Below are positions 42,151 through 52,699 of a DNA stretch of 64,000 bases, in pieces. The notes under the pieces are model-generated. The model ran no database searches. It saw only the letters and a list, made by a program, of their open reading frames with translations, and was not told the DNA's origin. The DNA comes from Leptodactylus fallax (taxonomy: Eukaryota; Chordata; Amphibia; Anura; Leptodactylidae): the NCBI GenBank assembly GCA_947044405.1, contig CAMRHE010000035.1, forward strand, positions 5,243,501-5,307,500, written 5' to 3'. The translations under genes were made by a program, and so were the position numbers. How positions within the stretch are numbered: position 1 is the stretch's first letter; every line of letters begins with the position of its first letter.

Positions 42151-42280
42151 CTTAGACCAGGGGTCGGCAACCTATGGCACGCGTGCCACTCTTGGCACGC
42201 GAGGCTTATTCCCCTGGCACGGCAGCGGACTCCTCACCCAGCAGTTTCGATCGGACCAAACACGGCCGAAACGAAACTGC

Positions 42281-42323
42281 TATTATTATACTGTGGGGTC
42301 TCTTCAGACCCCCGAGTATAATA
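42281..42323. repeat. Palindrome copy 4
   Basis: TATTATTATACTGTGGGGTC, loop TCTTCA, then GACCCCCGAGTATAATAA, followed by GCGGAGCCCCCGGGGAGATG as in the other members. The duplicated copy is at 44801-44843. Confidence 0.85.
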
Positions 42324-42420
42324 AGCGGAGCCCCCGGGGAGATGATCAAACATAAAAAACAATGTACTCACTATTCCACGCTCCGCAGCCGCTCTGTACT
42401 CTTCGGGCGCTTCTGCCTGC

Positions 42421-43725
42421 AGGGGCCACTATAGAGCATAATACCGTGTGCAGGGACCACTATGGGACATATACCGTGTGCAGGGGCCACTATGGGACAT
42501 ATACCGTGTGCAGGGGCCACTATGGGACATATACCGTGTGCAGGGGCCACTATGGGACATATACCGTGTGCAGGGGCCACTATGGGACATATACCGTGTG
42601 CAGGGGCCACTATGGGACATATACCGTGTGCAGGGGCCACTATGGGACATATACCGTGTGCAGGGGCCACTATGGAGCATAATACCATGTGCAGGGGCCA
42701 CTATAGAGCATAATACCGTGTGCAGGGACCACTATGGGACATATACCGTGTGCAGGGGCCACTATGGAGCATAATACCGTGTGCAGGGGCCACTATGGGA
42801 CATAATACCGTGTGCAGGGACCGCTATGGGACATATACCGTGTGCAGGGGCCACTATGGAGCATAATACCGTGTGCAGGGGCCACTATGGAGCATAATAC
42901 CGTGTACAGGGGCCACTATGGAGCATAATACCGTGTGCAGGGGCCACTATGGAGCATAATACCGTGTGCAGGGACCGCTATGGGACATATACCGTGTGCA
43001 GGGGCCACTATGGAGCATAATACCATGTGCAGGGGCCACTATGGAGCATAATACCATGTGCAGGGGCCACTATGGGACATATACCGTGTGCAGGGGCCGC
43101 TATGGGACAAATACTGTGTGCAGGGGCAGCTATGGGACAAATACCGTGTGTAGGGGCCGCTATGGGACATAATACCGTGTGCAGGGGCCGCTATGGGACA
43201 AATACCGTGTGCAGAGGACGCTATGGGACATAATACCGTGTGCAGGGGCCACTATGGAGCATAATACCGTGTGCAGGGGCCGCTATGGGACAAATACTGT
43301 GTGCAGGGGCAGCTATGGGACAAATACTGTGTGTAGGGGCCGCTATGGGACATAATACCGTGTGCAGGGGCCGCTATGGGACAAATACCGTGTGCAGAGG
43401 CTGCTATGGGACATAATACCGTGTGCAGGGGCCACTATAGAGCATAATACCGTGTGCAGGGGCCGCTATGGGACATATACCGTGTGCAGGGTCTGCTATG
43501 GGACATATACGGTGTGTAGGGGCCGTTATGGGACATATTGCTGTGTGCAGGGGCCGCTATGGGACAAATACTGTGTGCAGGGACTGCTATGGGACAAATA
43601 CTGTGTGCAGAGGCAGCTATGGGACAAATGCCGTGTGCAGAGGCAGCTATGGGACATATACCATGTTGAAGGGGCCGCTATGGGACATAATACCGTGTGC
43701 AGGGACCACTATGGGACATTATTCT
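42421..43725. repeat. Minisatellite array C (30/31-bp unit), long version
   Basis: Over 40 units of ACCGTGTGCAGGGGCCACTA plus TGGGACATAT (30 bp), mixed with a 31-bp variant containing TGGAGCATAAT. The left part is homogeneous; the right part carries GCTATGGGACAAATAC variants. It is the reverse complement of the motif in arrays A and B. Confidence 0.95.
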
Positions 43726-44013
43726 GTATAACGGTGTGTTTTCTATATTAAGGATGTGTTTTTGCACAGAAAACTCCGGCTTTGTTTTTTTTTGTGCAAA
43801 AATGCACCAGTTTTACATTGAATGAAAAAGTTCCAAATATAGCTGCATCCAGATACATAGTGTGTATTCACCATAAGGATGCCGCCATACGGGGCTCCTG
43901 GACACAATAAATTTACCACTAATTGGGGGCTGCACATGGACTTTCATTGCTTCTAATCAGAAAGTACAGGACTGTCCCAGGAAATAGCAGTAAACGCATG
44001 TGTCCTAAAGCAA

Positions 44014-44171
44014 GGGCGAAGTGTCAGGTCATCCATCGATGCACGAACAATTGTGCAACTGAGAGATGTGTTTACTGCTACAAATACACGTGTGGCAAAT
44101 GTACCAGGGACATACCCAGGCAGTGCCAGGTATGTTCCGACAGTGCAGACAGACTGCTGAGTGAGTGCTGA
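44014..44171 (+). pseudogene. Duplicated tail of piggyBac transposase
   Basis: The C-terminal zinc-binding domain only (KCQVIHRCTNNCATERCVYC onward to the stop), copied from 41502-41658 by the tandem duplication and joined to unrelated upstream sequence. Confidence 0.92.
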
Positions 44172-44800
44172 AATGCTAGTCACACAAGAAGGACATGCCA
44201 CTCACACACACACACGCAGCCCCCCACAGCAGCCTATTGTAAATATGTGTGGAATTGTTTTATTCCTTGTATTTTTTTTATTATTTTCATAACAAAAATA
44301 AAAAGCATAGAAACAAATAACAGTTGTTCTTTTGTATATTTACATTTTTGTATATTTAGATTCAAGTCAATGGGTGCAGAAAAAAAAAAAAAAAATCGCA
44401 AAAAAAATCACAGCTACTTGCGATATTTTTGTGATCTGTCCCATTGGTCATATAGATCACTCCTCTGGGATTTTTTCGCACGAAAAAATCGCACAAAAAA
44501 AAAAAATCGCAGGAAAATCGCACCTATGAAAAAAATCGCACGAAAAAAAATCGCAGGTGTGCTTGGCGCCATTGAAATACATTGGCAAAACGCAGAAAAA
44601 AATTGCATCGCATTGCGATGCGATTTTCGCGCAATTTTTTTTCGCTAGTGTGCTTGAGGCCTTAGACCAGGGGTCGGCAACCTATGGCACGCGTGCCACT
44701 CTTGGCACGCGAGGCTTATTCCCCTGGCACGGCAGCGGACTCCTCACCCAGCAGTTTCGATCGGACCAAACACGGCCGAAACGAAACTGCTATTATTATA

Positions 44801-44843
44801 CTGTGGGGTCTCTTCAGACCCCCGAGTATAATAAGCGGAGCCC
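44801..44843. repeat. Palindrome copy 5 (duplicate of copy 4)
   Basis: Same sequence as 42281-42323, in the second copy of the tandem duplication. Confidence 0.85.
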
Positions 44844-44929
44844 CCGGGGAGATGATCAAACATAAAAAACAATGTACTCACTATTCCACGCTCCGCAGCC
44901 GCTCTGTACTCTTCGGGCGCTTCTGCCTG

Positions 44930-45405
44930 CAGGGGCCACTATAGAGCATAATACCGTGTGCAGGGACCACTATGGGACATATACCGTGTGCAGGGGCCAC
45001 TATGGGACAAACCGGGGGGGGGCACTATGGGACATATACCGTGTGCAGGGGCCACTATGGGACATATACCGTGTGCAGGGGCCACTATGGGACATATACC
45101 GTGTGCAGGGGCCACTATAGAGCATAATACCGTGTGCAGGGGCCGCTATGGGACATATACCGTGTGCAGGGTCTGCTATGGGACATATACGGTGTGTAGG
45201 GGCCGTTATGGGACATATTGCTGTGTGCAGGGGCCGCTATGGGACAAATACTGTGTGCAGGGACTGCTATGGGACAAATACTGTGTGCAGAGGCAGCTAT
45301 GGGACAAATGCCGTGTGCAGAGGCAGCTATGGGACATATACCATGTTGAAGGGGCCGCTATGGGACATAATACCGTGTGCAGGGACCACTATGGGACATT
45401 ATTCT
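44930..45405. repeat. Minisatellite array C, short version
   Basis: About 16 units. The last 300 bases equal the end of the long array; the left part is contracted and contains an irregular GGGACAAACCGGGGGGGGC piece near 45005, which may mark the contraction point. Confidence 0.93.
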
Positions 45406-45855
45406 GTATAACGGTGTGTTTTCTATATTAAGGATGTGTTTTTGCACAGAAAACTCCGGCTTTGTTTTTTTTTTGTGCAAAAATGCACCAGTTTTACATT
45501 GAATGAAAAAGTTCCAAATATAGCTGCATCCAGATACATAGTGTGTATTCACCATAAGGATGCCGCCATACGGGGCTCCTGGACACAATAAATTTACCAC
45601 TAATTGGGGGCTGCACATGGACTTTCATTGCTTCTAATCAGAAAGTACAGGACTGTCCCAGGAAATAGCAGTAAACGCATGTGTCCTAAAGCATCTGGTG
45701 GCAGCACTTCTGTGTTATGGTTTGTGGTATATGACTTTAGTTTAGGGGTCGTCAGACTTACAATTATTGACCGGCACTCCGAGTACCTCATCTTTGATTT
45801 TTTTATTAAAATCGGCACGCCGAACAAAAAAGGTTGCCTACCCCTGCCTTAGACA

Positions 45856-46138
45856 AATGCTTCTGGTCATTACTCACAGCTGTACCTTGCTCTAAAATTT
45901 CTAATTCTATTTAAAATATATAAAAAATGATTAATTGTTTCAGTGCTTTTTTGCTCAAATAAAACTAAACTTAATACAATATGTATAGTCTTTATATTAT
46001 CAAATACAATAAACTGAATAGAACTAACTAGACACTAAATGGCTAAACTCAATGGAAAACAACAACCTGCTGTGGTGTGACAGTAATGGCCTTAATTACA
46101 GAACAAAAGACGGTGATTATAGGATGTTAGATAAAATC
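45856..46138. other. piggyBac 3' noncoding region
   Basis: AT-rich noncoding sequence between the hAT target duplication and the piggyBac right terminus. No gene seen. Confidence 0.6.
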
Positions 46139-46216
46139 CTTCAGGTCATTCGACCCGTCTCTGGGTTCCAAAGGTAGAAATGTTAAATGACCCCTCTCTG
46201 GGACTTCTAGTGTTAA

Positions 46217-47810
46217 AGTCATTGTGTTTGGGGGGTTTGTCCTGACACTGAAGCGGACCAGGCGTGTCTTCCGTGAGCTACTGCACTCCTACCTGAGTTA
46301 AGCGTTTTTTGGGGTCTCCCACCCGGGTCCACCATTGACAACAATTGTCATACTCCGTCTTGCTCTTCCTGGCGAGGATCTTGTGCCTCTTCGGTCCCCT
46401 GCAGTCCTCCCTGGACTGTCTCTCTTCCTATGGCACCTGAGACCAGCTGCAACCGGTGCTTCTGTGACTCCTTGTCCCGCTCTGCCAGCTGGCTCCCACT
46501 TACCGCCCAGCCTCTCATCAGATTCCTGCCTATACTCTCCACTTCGGACCACATGGGCTGCTCCCACCGGGGTCCAAAAGCCAGAACCTGGGCTCTAGGG
46601 TCACAGAAGTGTAAGACAGGATGGATGAGGTCGCCGCCAGTATTATTTCCTAGTTAAAGTTACTGTGTTTAGGGGGGCATGTCCTGGCACTGAAGCAGAC
46701 CAAACATGTCTTCTGTGAGCTCCTGTGCTCCTACCTGAGATAAGCATTTTTGGAGGTCTGTCACCCAGGTCCACCATTGACAACTATTGTCAGGCTCCAT
46801 CCTGCTCTTCCTGGTGAGGTCCCTGGCTCTCCTGGTGCCTGATTTTTGTGACTCCGGTCCCCAGTTTAGCCTCTGAATGTGCTGTGCCACCATCTTGCGC
46901 CTCTGTGGTTCCCCACAGCGCTTCCTGGACTGTCTCTCCTCCTGCGGCACCTGAGACCAGCCTCAACTGGTGCTTCTGTGCCTCCTTGTCCTGCTCTGCC
47001 AGCTGGCTCCTACTTACCGCCTGGCCTCTCATCAGGTTCCTGCCTATATTCTCCACTGCGGACCCTGCGAACTCCTCCCAGTGGGGTCCAAAAGCCTGAT
47101 GACGCTTGCACTCCAATTCCTTGCCTCTGCATGGCCTCCATCTTGCCTGTGCCACAGCACCTCCAGCTTACCTTCCTACAGCTCCTACTGCCACCCACAG
47201 ACAAGTCCTTATACAGCAGCCTTTATCACTGCCTGGGTCCTGCATGCCCCATAGTGTTCCTGGACTGCTGGACCTCCTTTCCTACACCTGCTGCAAAACA
47301 TTTCACTGCCCTGCTGGTTAGTGGAGCCCCACTGATATGTGACATCTCTCTAGGCTGATCCATATTTTAGATGACAGGACTTTGAAACGGAAACAGCCTT
47401 GTTTCTCCTTGGAGTATTTTGCTTTCTTCCTGACACTGGTGGCCCTCTTGGATTGTTTTGATTTTATACATTGGACTGCCTCTCCCCTTCCTTTGGGCCT
47501 ACTAGCCTGAACACTCTATACTTTACTTTACCACAACACCTTGTCCACCACACCTCTGATGTCTGGTTAACCATTCAGCTCTCAATCACGGCTGCCCCAC
47601 CAGCACCAATAGTTAGATTATAACACCTGGGCTGCCCCATCGCCTTGCTAACATGTGTGCCAGGTCCCAAAAGCCGAAAACTCGCAAACTCAGGGAACAC
47701 TCAGAAGCTTGACATACTCTGCCTGAACTATTCAGAACCTCTTGTCCTTCTGGCTCAGCTGGCGGTGGCTCACCCCACAGTAGTACTACCTTTCTGCCTC
47801 TGATCATGAA
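46217..47810 (+). mobile_element. L1 5' UTR with imperfect tandem monomers
   Basis: The block from TTTCCTAGTTAAAG(T) at 46213 is repeated from 46641: GTCCTGACACTGAAGCGGAC against GTCCTGGCACTGAAGCAGAC, CACCATTGACAAC, TGTCTCT, GACCAGC, CTCTGCCAGCTGGCTCC and GGGGTCCAAAAGCC all recur in order. Monomer 1 is about 440 bases; monomer 2 has an extra about 90-base segment. The first 16 bases of monomer 1 lie left of the piggyBac at about 40447-40465. The end of monomer 1 carries a piece of ORF1 (46583-46636). Confidence 0.8.
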
Positions 47811-47813
47811 CCT

Positions 47814-48609
47814 ATGGCGGCCACAGGGGCCATTGACTTGGACCCCTTGGCCCTTTCCAGTAACTTTTCTTCACTATCTAAAGCAGTGATCGACTTCACC
47901 AAGCAAGTCCAGCAACTGGGCTCTGGGGTCGCTGAAGTGGAAGACAGGATGGATGAGGTCACCGACATCCTAGAGGAGGACAAAAAATGCCATTGACTTA
48001 AAACTTGAAGACCTGGAAAACAGATCCAGGAGAGCAAATATCGAAGGAGTGCCAGAATCTGTGAACAACGTGCATGAGTCTATTATAATGCTGTTTACTG
48101 CCTTACTCCCAGTCGACCCCACATTGCTCCGTATGGATCATATTCATTGAGCTCTGGTACACCCTAAAAACCCAAATATACCTAGGGACATTATCCTTAA
48201 GCTGTACTACCAGGAATTCAACGACCAAATTCTCTCAGCAGCCAAGAATCTACAACAACTAGCAGCCAGCTAGCAGCTGCCTGGTATGGCCCTAACAGTA
48301 CAGCTCTTTGCGGACCTGGCTCCGACCATTCTGGATAGGCGCAGGATTATGCGCCCCGTGACTCTGGCCCAAGTATGCTACCGTTGGGGCTTCCCCTTCC
48401 ACGTTGTCTGTACTCTCAACAATAAGGATTACCTCATTCGATCTCTGAAGGAAGGCCTTCAAGTGCTACGATATGAGGGGCTACAGGTGCAGGAACTGGA
48501 TCCCGCTGACCCTCTACCTCAAAAGCCCTACCATTCCTGGCTGCCGAAGCACAAAAGACCTTCGAACTCTGTTCAACCCTTGGCAGAGGTCAGCGTGCCA
48601 TCCCGATGA
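47814..48609 (+). pseudogene. L1 ORF1 with frameshift and nonsense mutations
   Basis: ATG at 47814 (MAATGAIDLDPLALSS) begins a coiled-coil region (FTKQVQQLGSGVAEVEDRMD). The frame breaks in the A run at about 47982-47987, then continues in another frame with the L1 RRM opening KLEDLENRSRRANIEGVPES. A TGA at 48148-48150 stands where the family has Arg, with another stop near 48270. The C-terminal domain (PTILDRRRIMRPVT, YRWGFPFHVV) is open from 48286 to 48609. The order matches L1 ORF1, an RNA-binding chaperone. ORF2 does not follow; the match fades near 48735. Confidence 0.88.
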
Positions 48610-48789
48610 GTATCTGATCTCTTTACCTTGTCTTCCTTGCACGTTATCCAGAATGGACATTATTAGTTGCTTTCTGCCTGTACTTTTTAATTTCAGTCCC
48701 AGGTCCTGACCTTGTTATGATACTTTAATTTGGCAGTTGGTTCTCTGTCTGTCGGTTCCGGACCTGCTGCTGAAATCCTGTCATTTATT

Positions 48790-49717
48790 ATCGGGACTAT
48801 TTCTGGTCCAGGACCAGACACATTTTTGGGTATTTTGCATGTGCGGTTTTGAGGGCTATAATATTTTTTATAATTTGGGTTATTCAACTAATTTCTGCGT
48901 CCTTTTTCGATGACACATAGGGCTTTATTTTTATTTTGTTTTTATTTTTGCATGTTTTTAAATTTTTTTTTATATCTGGGAAAATATAAACAAAAGAGGA
49001 GGGAAAACGTGACTGTTTTTCACTTTTTATGTTCTTTTTTATTTAATAGCACAAAGTGCTACTAACAAACTTTTAAAAATAGTTTTTCCTCTCCGTTACA
49101 GTAATTTTTATTTTGTATGGTGTCACTGGGGGTGGGGCTAGAACCTGTAATAAGGGTTTTTTTTTATGCATTATTTTATTTTTTTTTGTAATTATTAAAT
49201 TTTATTTTTTTTCTTATTTACTTTTCTATTCATTTTTTTTTCTCACATTTTGTCCTCATAAGGTCATAATAGACCTTTGGGGACATCTGATCACTGTTTC
49301 TTTTGTGGGGGAGGCTGATTTCCCCTGTAACTGGGGCTGGTACATTTAAATCCTCCTGCCCGTTACTATAGAGCTGATCTGGGTCCTGTAGGACCCAACA
49401 GCTCTTACAGGCTCTGATCCTGGCGGATCATGTGACTCCCGGGTCAGAGGGGAGCCACTTCATGGCGGCGCCCATAGCTGTATATACAGCGCTCATTGAG
49501 CGCTGTGTACACAGCAATCAGGAAGGCAGGGATGGTAATAAACCTTCCTTGCCTTCTCTCTGGGACCTCTGGCTGAAGTTACAGCCGGTTCCTTGTTTCA
49601 GTAGCTGCACGATTTTGCGCAGCTGCTGAAAACTTCTTGGACGTACCAGTACGTCCTTGCAGAACAAGGAAGCCACTATCCGGATGTATATATAGTCTAT
49701 GGGCGGTCCAGAAGTGG
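48790..49717 (-). mobile_element. TTAA element, CCACTT-ended family, truncated copy
   Basis: The right end reads GGACCGCCC...CCAGAAGTGG with TTAA at 49718-49721. The interior matches the reverse complement of 62239-62591: TCTGGTCCAGGACCAGACAC, TTTTGAGGGCTATAA, GACACATAGGGCTTTATTTT. The left terminus is not recognisable. Longer than the 62-kb copy, which is an internal deletion of the same family. Confidence 0.75.
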
Positions 49718-49721
49718 TTAA

Positions 49722-50350
49722 AGACCGAACCAATTTTCGATTTTGCGTTTTCATTTTTCCCTCTCCACATTCCAAAAGCCATAACTTTATCATTTTTTAG
49801 TTCACAGAGTCACATGATGGATTATTGTTTGTGAAACAAATTGTAATTTGTAATGGTACCATTCAATATCTTGAACAATGTACTGGGAAGCTGGAAAAAA
49901 ATTCTGAATGAGCTAAAATTGGGGAAAAAAAAACACATTTGCGCCAATTTCATTCAACTTTGCAAAACAGAAAAAAAAAATTGTCTCACCATATTCTCAC
50001 ACCTGTAACTTTTTCATATTTACAAGTATGGATCTGGGTATGCGATCTTTTATGTGGGACAAGATGGCGTTTTTGTTGATACCATTTGGGGGGAAGTTCT
50101 GATGGTTTGATCACTTTTTATTCAATTTTTTTAGGAGGCAAAGTGTTGAAAAAAACGCTATTTGGCTATTTTAATTTTTCCCCCACTATGCTGTTCACCT
50201 TATGGGATAAATATTTCAATATTACAGTATAATCGTTCAGGCATTTTGAGTACGGGGATAGCAAAAGTGTTTATGTTTACTTCTGTTTATTTATTTTTAT
50301 ATGTGATCTAGGGAAAGGGGGGTGATTTGAACTTTTGTGTTTTTTTAATA
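49722..50350. mobile_element. Partial copy of the CCCCTTAATGACC TTAA element
   Basis: Matches 24875-25615 (CATTCCAAAAGCCATAACTT, GAGTCACATGATGG, GTACTGGGAAGCTGGAAAAA, GTGATTTGAACTTTTGTG), starting directly after the TTAA that ends the preceding element. Its left terminal bases are missing and it stops at the LTR-like repeat at 50355. Confidence 0.85.
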
Positions 50351-50354
50351 CCTG

Positions 50355-51641
50355 TGTGAAGGATCCGGGTTTACCAGGGACCGCACCTGGCCTTACCTAC
50401 GATCACTTCGATTACCTCACACCCACTTTGCGTGAGTGAGGCGGGTCAACAGAGGGTAGTACGCAAACGAGCCTTCTAAATTTTATATATTTATTAACCC
50501 CTAAATGGGTCGATACTAGACACTCAACACATACATAGAATACATGCAGCGGTTAACAAGCAGATACAAGTGAAAATAACATAACACGGTACATAAAAAT
50601 AAAAATGGGGATAAACGAAAGAAAAGAATATATATTACCAACACCAGCTTGTGCAGGTTATCTCTGGCTTCCAATGATTACCAGGGCACTTTCTTATGGG
50701 ACGACCGGCAGCACAGCACCTTAACCAGGTCAAATGGCAGAAGACCCTGGAACAAGTTGTCAGTCCATTGCTCTGAGCCCATGTGGTAGGCTCAGAGCAG
50801 TCTTGGGCAAAGCATGTGTTGCTTACATGCAGGGACACCTCTTTTAGGTCCACAACTAGGCCTCAAGCCTAACTGCTAGGCCGCATGGCAGCCACATGTT
50901 GGTCACATGGCTCCCCCCCACAGCTGGCCTCCAAGAAGCGTGCATCTCCAAATTCACCAACCAACAGACCCCCGTTCAGCCTGGGCGGAGCCTTTTTGTC
51001 TCCCCTGGTCTCCTCCCTGAGTGAGGTCACCAGGGGGAGGAACCCCCGCCCCCTCTCTACATCTCTCAGAATAACTTTTCAGTATAAGTCTATGCCTGAT
51101 GTTTATAGAGTCTGGCTGGTAGTATAATGGGGTTCCTGGCGAGATCCCCAATACATAGACTCCAAGTTTGACACTCCAGCTCCCTTTGGGTAAGGAGATC
51201 AGTGCCTGCACCTTTCCTGGCCTTTGAACGGTGTTATGTGTATATTCCGAGCGTGCGCCTTGACTGGACGCATCTGGGGCATTTATCGGGGTGACTATAA
51301 GATGTTCCCCAGGCCAGATATTGTCATAAAACCATAACTCCCCAGAACTAATAAAGGTGCCAGGGTGCCTGGCAGTTACATGTGGATCATTTGCATACCA
51401 TATCCTGTCTAAATGAACCCCTGCTGGGTTAGTGGGGGTTGTAGTCTTATGCAGATGAAGGCTTTTGACCAAATGGCTGCTTGCCTCAGGGACAGAACAA
51501 TAGACCTGAACTAGAGAGTAGTTTGACCACTTTCCAGGTACTCTGATGAGCCTGATTCTAGGCACCAACCCCCGCTGTGCAGTAATATAGAGGGATATTG
51601 ATATTCCAAGACTATCCCTGCACCTCATATCATCACAACCT
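50355..51641 (-). repeat. LTR-like dispersed repeat, copy 2
   Basis: Sister of 2504-3480, starting TGTGAAGGAT. Longer than copy 1 through an extra segment at about 50650-50950. It interrupts the preceding TTAA element and is joined at 51641 to a truncated Tc1. Confidence 0.6.
50954..51628 (-). CDS. Open frame of unknown function inside LTR-like repeat (copy 2)
   Basis: An open frame of 224 codons on the minus strand, aligning with the 189-codon frame of copy 1 (2898-3467): LHLHKTTTPTN with LCLHTSATLVN, ELWFYDNIWPGEH with EILFYDNISLGGH, PINAPDASSQGA with SINSSSAQDKGA, and LGVYVLGISPGTP with PGVYVKGMSPRTP. Spacing is kept to within one residue. No domain recognised. The predicted C-terminus is charged and low-complexity. 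Real coding function is uncertain. Confidence 0.25.
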   Translation of the reverse strand: MRCRDSLGISISLYITAQRGLVPRIRLIRVPGKWSNYSLVQVYCSVPEASSHLVKSLHLHKTTTPTNPAGVHLDRIWYANDPHVTARHPGTFISSGELWFYDNIWPGEHLIVTPINAPDASSQGARSEYTHNTVQRPGKVQALISLPKGSWSVKLGVYVLGISPGTPLYYQPDSINIRHRLILKSYSERCREGAGVPPPGDLTQGGDQGRQKGSAQAERGSVGW

Positions 51642-51645
51642 GTAA

Positions 51646-52219
51646 AAAAGAATCAGTGACGAATTTGAAGTTACGCCGGGGATGTATATTTCAGAAAGAC
51701 AATGATCCAAAACACAGCTCCAAATCTACTCAGGCATTCATGCAGAGGAACAATTACAATGTTCTGGAATGGCCATCCCAGTCCCCAGACCTGAATATCA
51801 TTGAACATCTGTGGGATAATTTGAAGCGGGCTGTTCATGCTCGGCGACCATCAAACTTAACTGAACTGGAATTGTTTTGTAAAGAGGAATGGTCAAAAAT
51901 ACCTTCATCCAGGATCCAGGAACTGATTAAAAGCTACAGGAAGCGACTAGAAGCTGTTATTTTTGCAAAAGGAGGATCTACTAAATATTAATGTCACTTT
52001 TCTGTTGAGGTGCCCATACTTTTGCACCGGTCAAATTTTGGTTTAATGCATATTGCACATTTCCTGTTAGTACAATAAACCTCATTTCAATCCTGAAATA
52101 TTACTGTGTCCATCAGTTATTAGATATATCAAATTGAAATGGCTGTTGCAAACACCCAAATATTTAGAACTAAAAATGATTAAGATTAATAGGGGTGCCC
52201 AAACTTTTTCATATGACTG
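51646..52219 (+). mobile_element. Tc1 3' fragment, sibling of 38764-40412
   Basis: Matches the last about 570 bases of the complete element, with only about five substitutions, to CATATGACTG at 52219 followed by TA. 5'-truncated at the junction with the LTR-like repeat. Confidence 0.95.
51656..51991 (+). pseudogene. Tc1 transposase C-terminal third
   Basis: 111 open codons, nearly identical to the end of the intact transposase at 39162-40184. QKDNDPKH replaces QQDNDPKH and GCIF replaces GWIF. The second catalytic Asp and the Glu (LNIIEHLW) are present; the DNA-binding domain and first Asp are missing. Confidence 0.93.
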
Positions 52220-52224
52220 TAGGT

Positions 52225-52580
52225 GGCAACCTGAGTCAGGAAGGAGGGATCTTATATATGCCTTTTCAGCTGCACATTGGACAAAATCTAGGAAAACTCT
52301 GAAACTTCAGAAGACTCCCATGTTGACACGGTAACCTTAAAGGTATAGCGGCTGAATTGATACTTCTGACATCCTCCTTCCCCCCTTATGTTGGTTATTG
52401 CCTTCTATATCTTTTTATCTCATTTCATGTTTTATAGGTATGCTACCTTTCGACTTGTCACTGTTTTCTTATATTTTGTATGCCTTACTCCGTATTCTTG
52501 CATTGATTCTAGGACTGTTTTCAAGTTTGCTTTATGATCTGTATTTTTAATATTTTCCAATAAATACCTTTGAAACTAAA
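52225..52580 (+). repeat. L1-like LINE 3' UTR tail
   Basis: T-rich noncoding sequence ending TTTCCAATAAATACCTTTGAAAC near 52576, an L1-like polyadenylation end also seen near 10852. Confidence 0.55.
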
Positions 52581-52699
52581 GTCACTGTGTTGTAGGCCTT
52601 GAATGAGGCAAATGTATTTATTTATTTTTATGATATATTTATTTTAATTTTATTTTATGACATTTAGAGGACTATTTGTGCAAAACTGTGCAACAACCA

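Larger units (their letters stand above)
41499..45693 (+). repeat. Recent tandem duplication (2.51 kb then 1.68 kb copy)
   Basis: 41499-44012 and 44013-45693 are near-identical from GGGCGAAGTGTCAGGTCATC to GTGTCCTAAAG. The junction CTAAAGCAAGGGCGAAG at about 44012 joins two unrelated sequences with at most one or two shared bases. Differences are few substitutions (for example the codon after TER in the transposase tail is Tyr in copy 1 and Cys in copy 2), poly-A lengths and minisatellite size. The unit contains the piggyBac 3' end, the AATCGC repeat and most of the hAT. Confidence 0.93.
42158..45846 (+). mobile_element. hAT-type nonautonomous element enlarged by tandem duplication
   Basis: The left end CAGGGGTCGGCAACC at 42158 and the right end GGTTGCCTACCCCTG ending at 45846 are inverted repeats. 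The 8-bp duplication CCTTAGAC lies at 42150-42157 and 45847-45854, as expected for hAT. It contains no transposase. Inside are the palindrome, two minisatellite arrays and, because of the duplication, a second left end at 44670 together with piggyBac and AATCGC sequence. Confidence 0.9.
40470..46212 (+). mobile_element. piggyBac element carrying nested insertions
   Basis: TTAA at 40466-40469 and 46213-46216 flank the inverted ends CACTAGAAGTCCCAGA and TCTGGGACTTCTAGTG. GGGTCAAATGACCC-type subterminal palindromic motifs lie at both ends. The left 330 bases are noncoding, then the transposase starts mid-gene, so the first half of the gene was deleted. The interior holds a MITE-like AATCGC repeat, a hAT element and a tandem duplication. 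It sits in an L1 5' UTR monomer whose sequence continues on both sides. Confidence 0.92.

Noticed and set aside
42362..43751. Many open frames in all directions across the minisatellite
   Set aside because: The 30-bp unit is divisible by three and stop-free, so frames stay open by repetition; no start context or domain.
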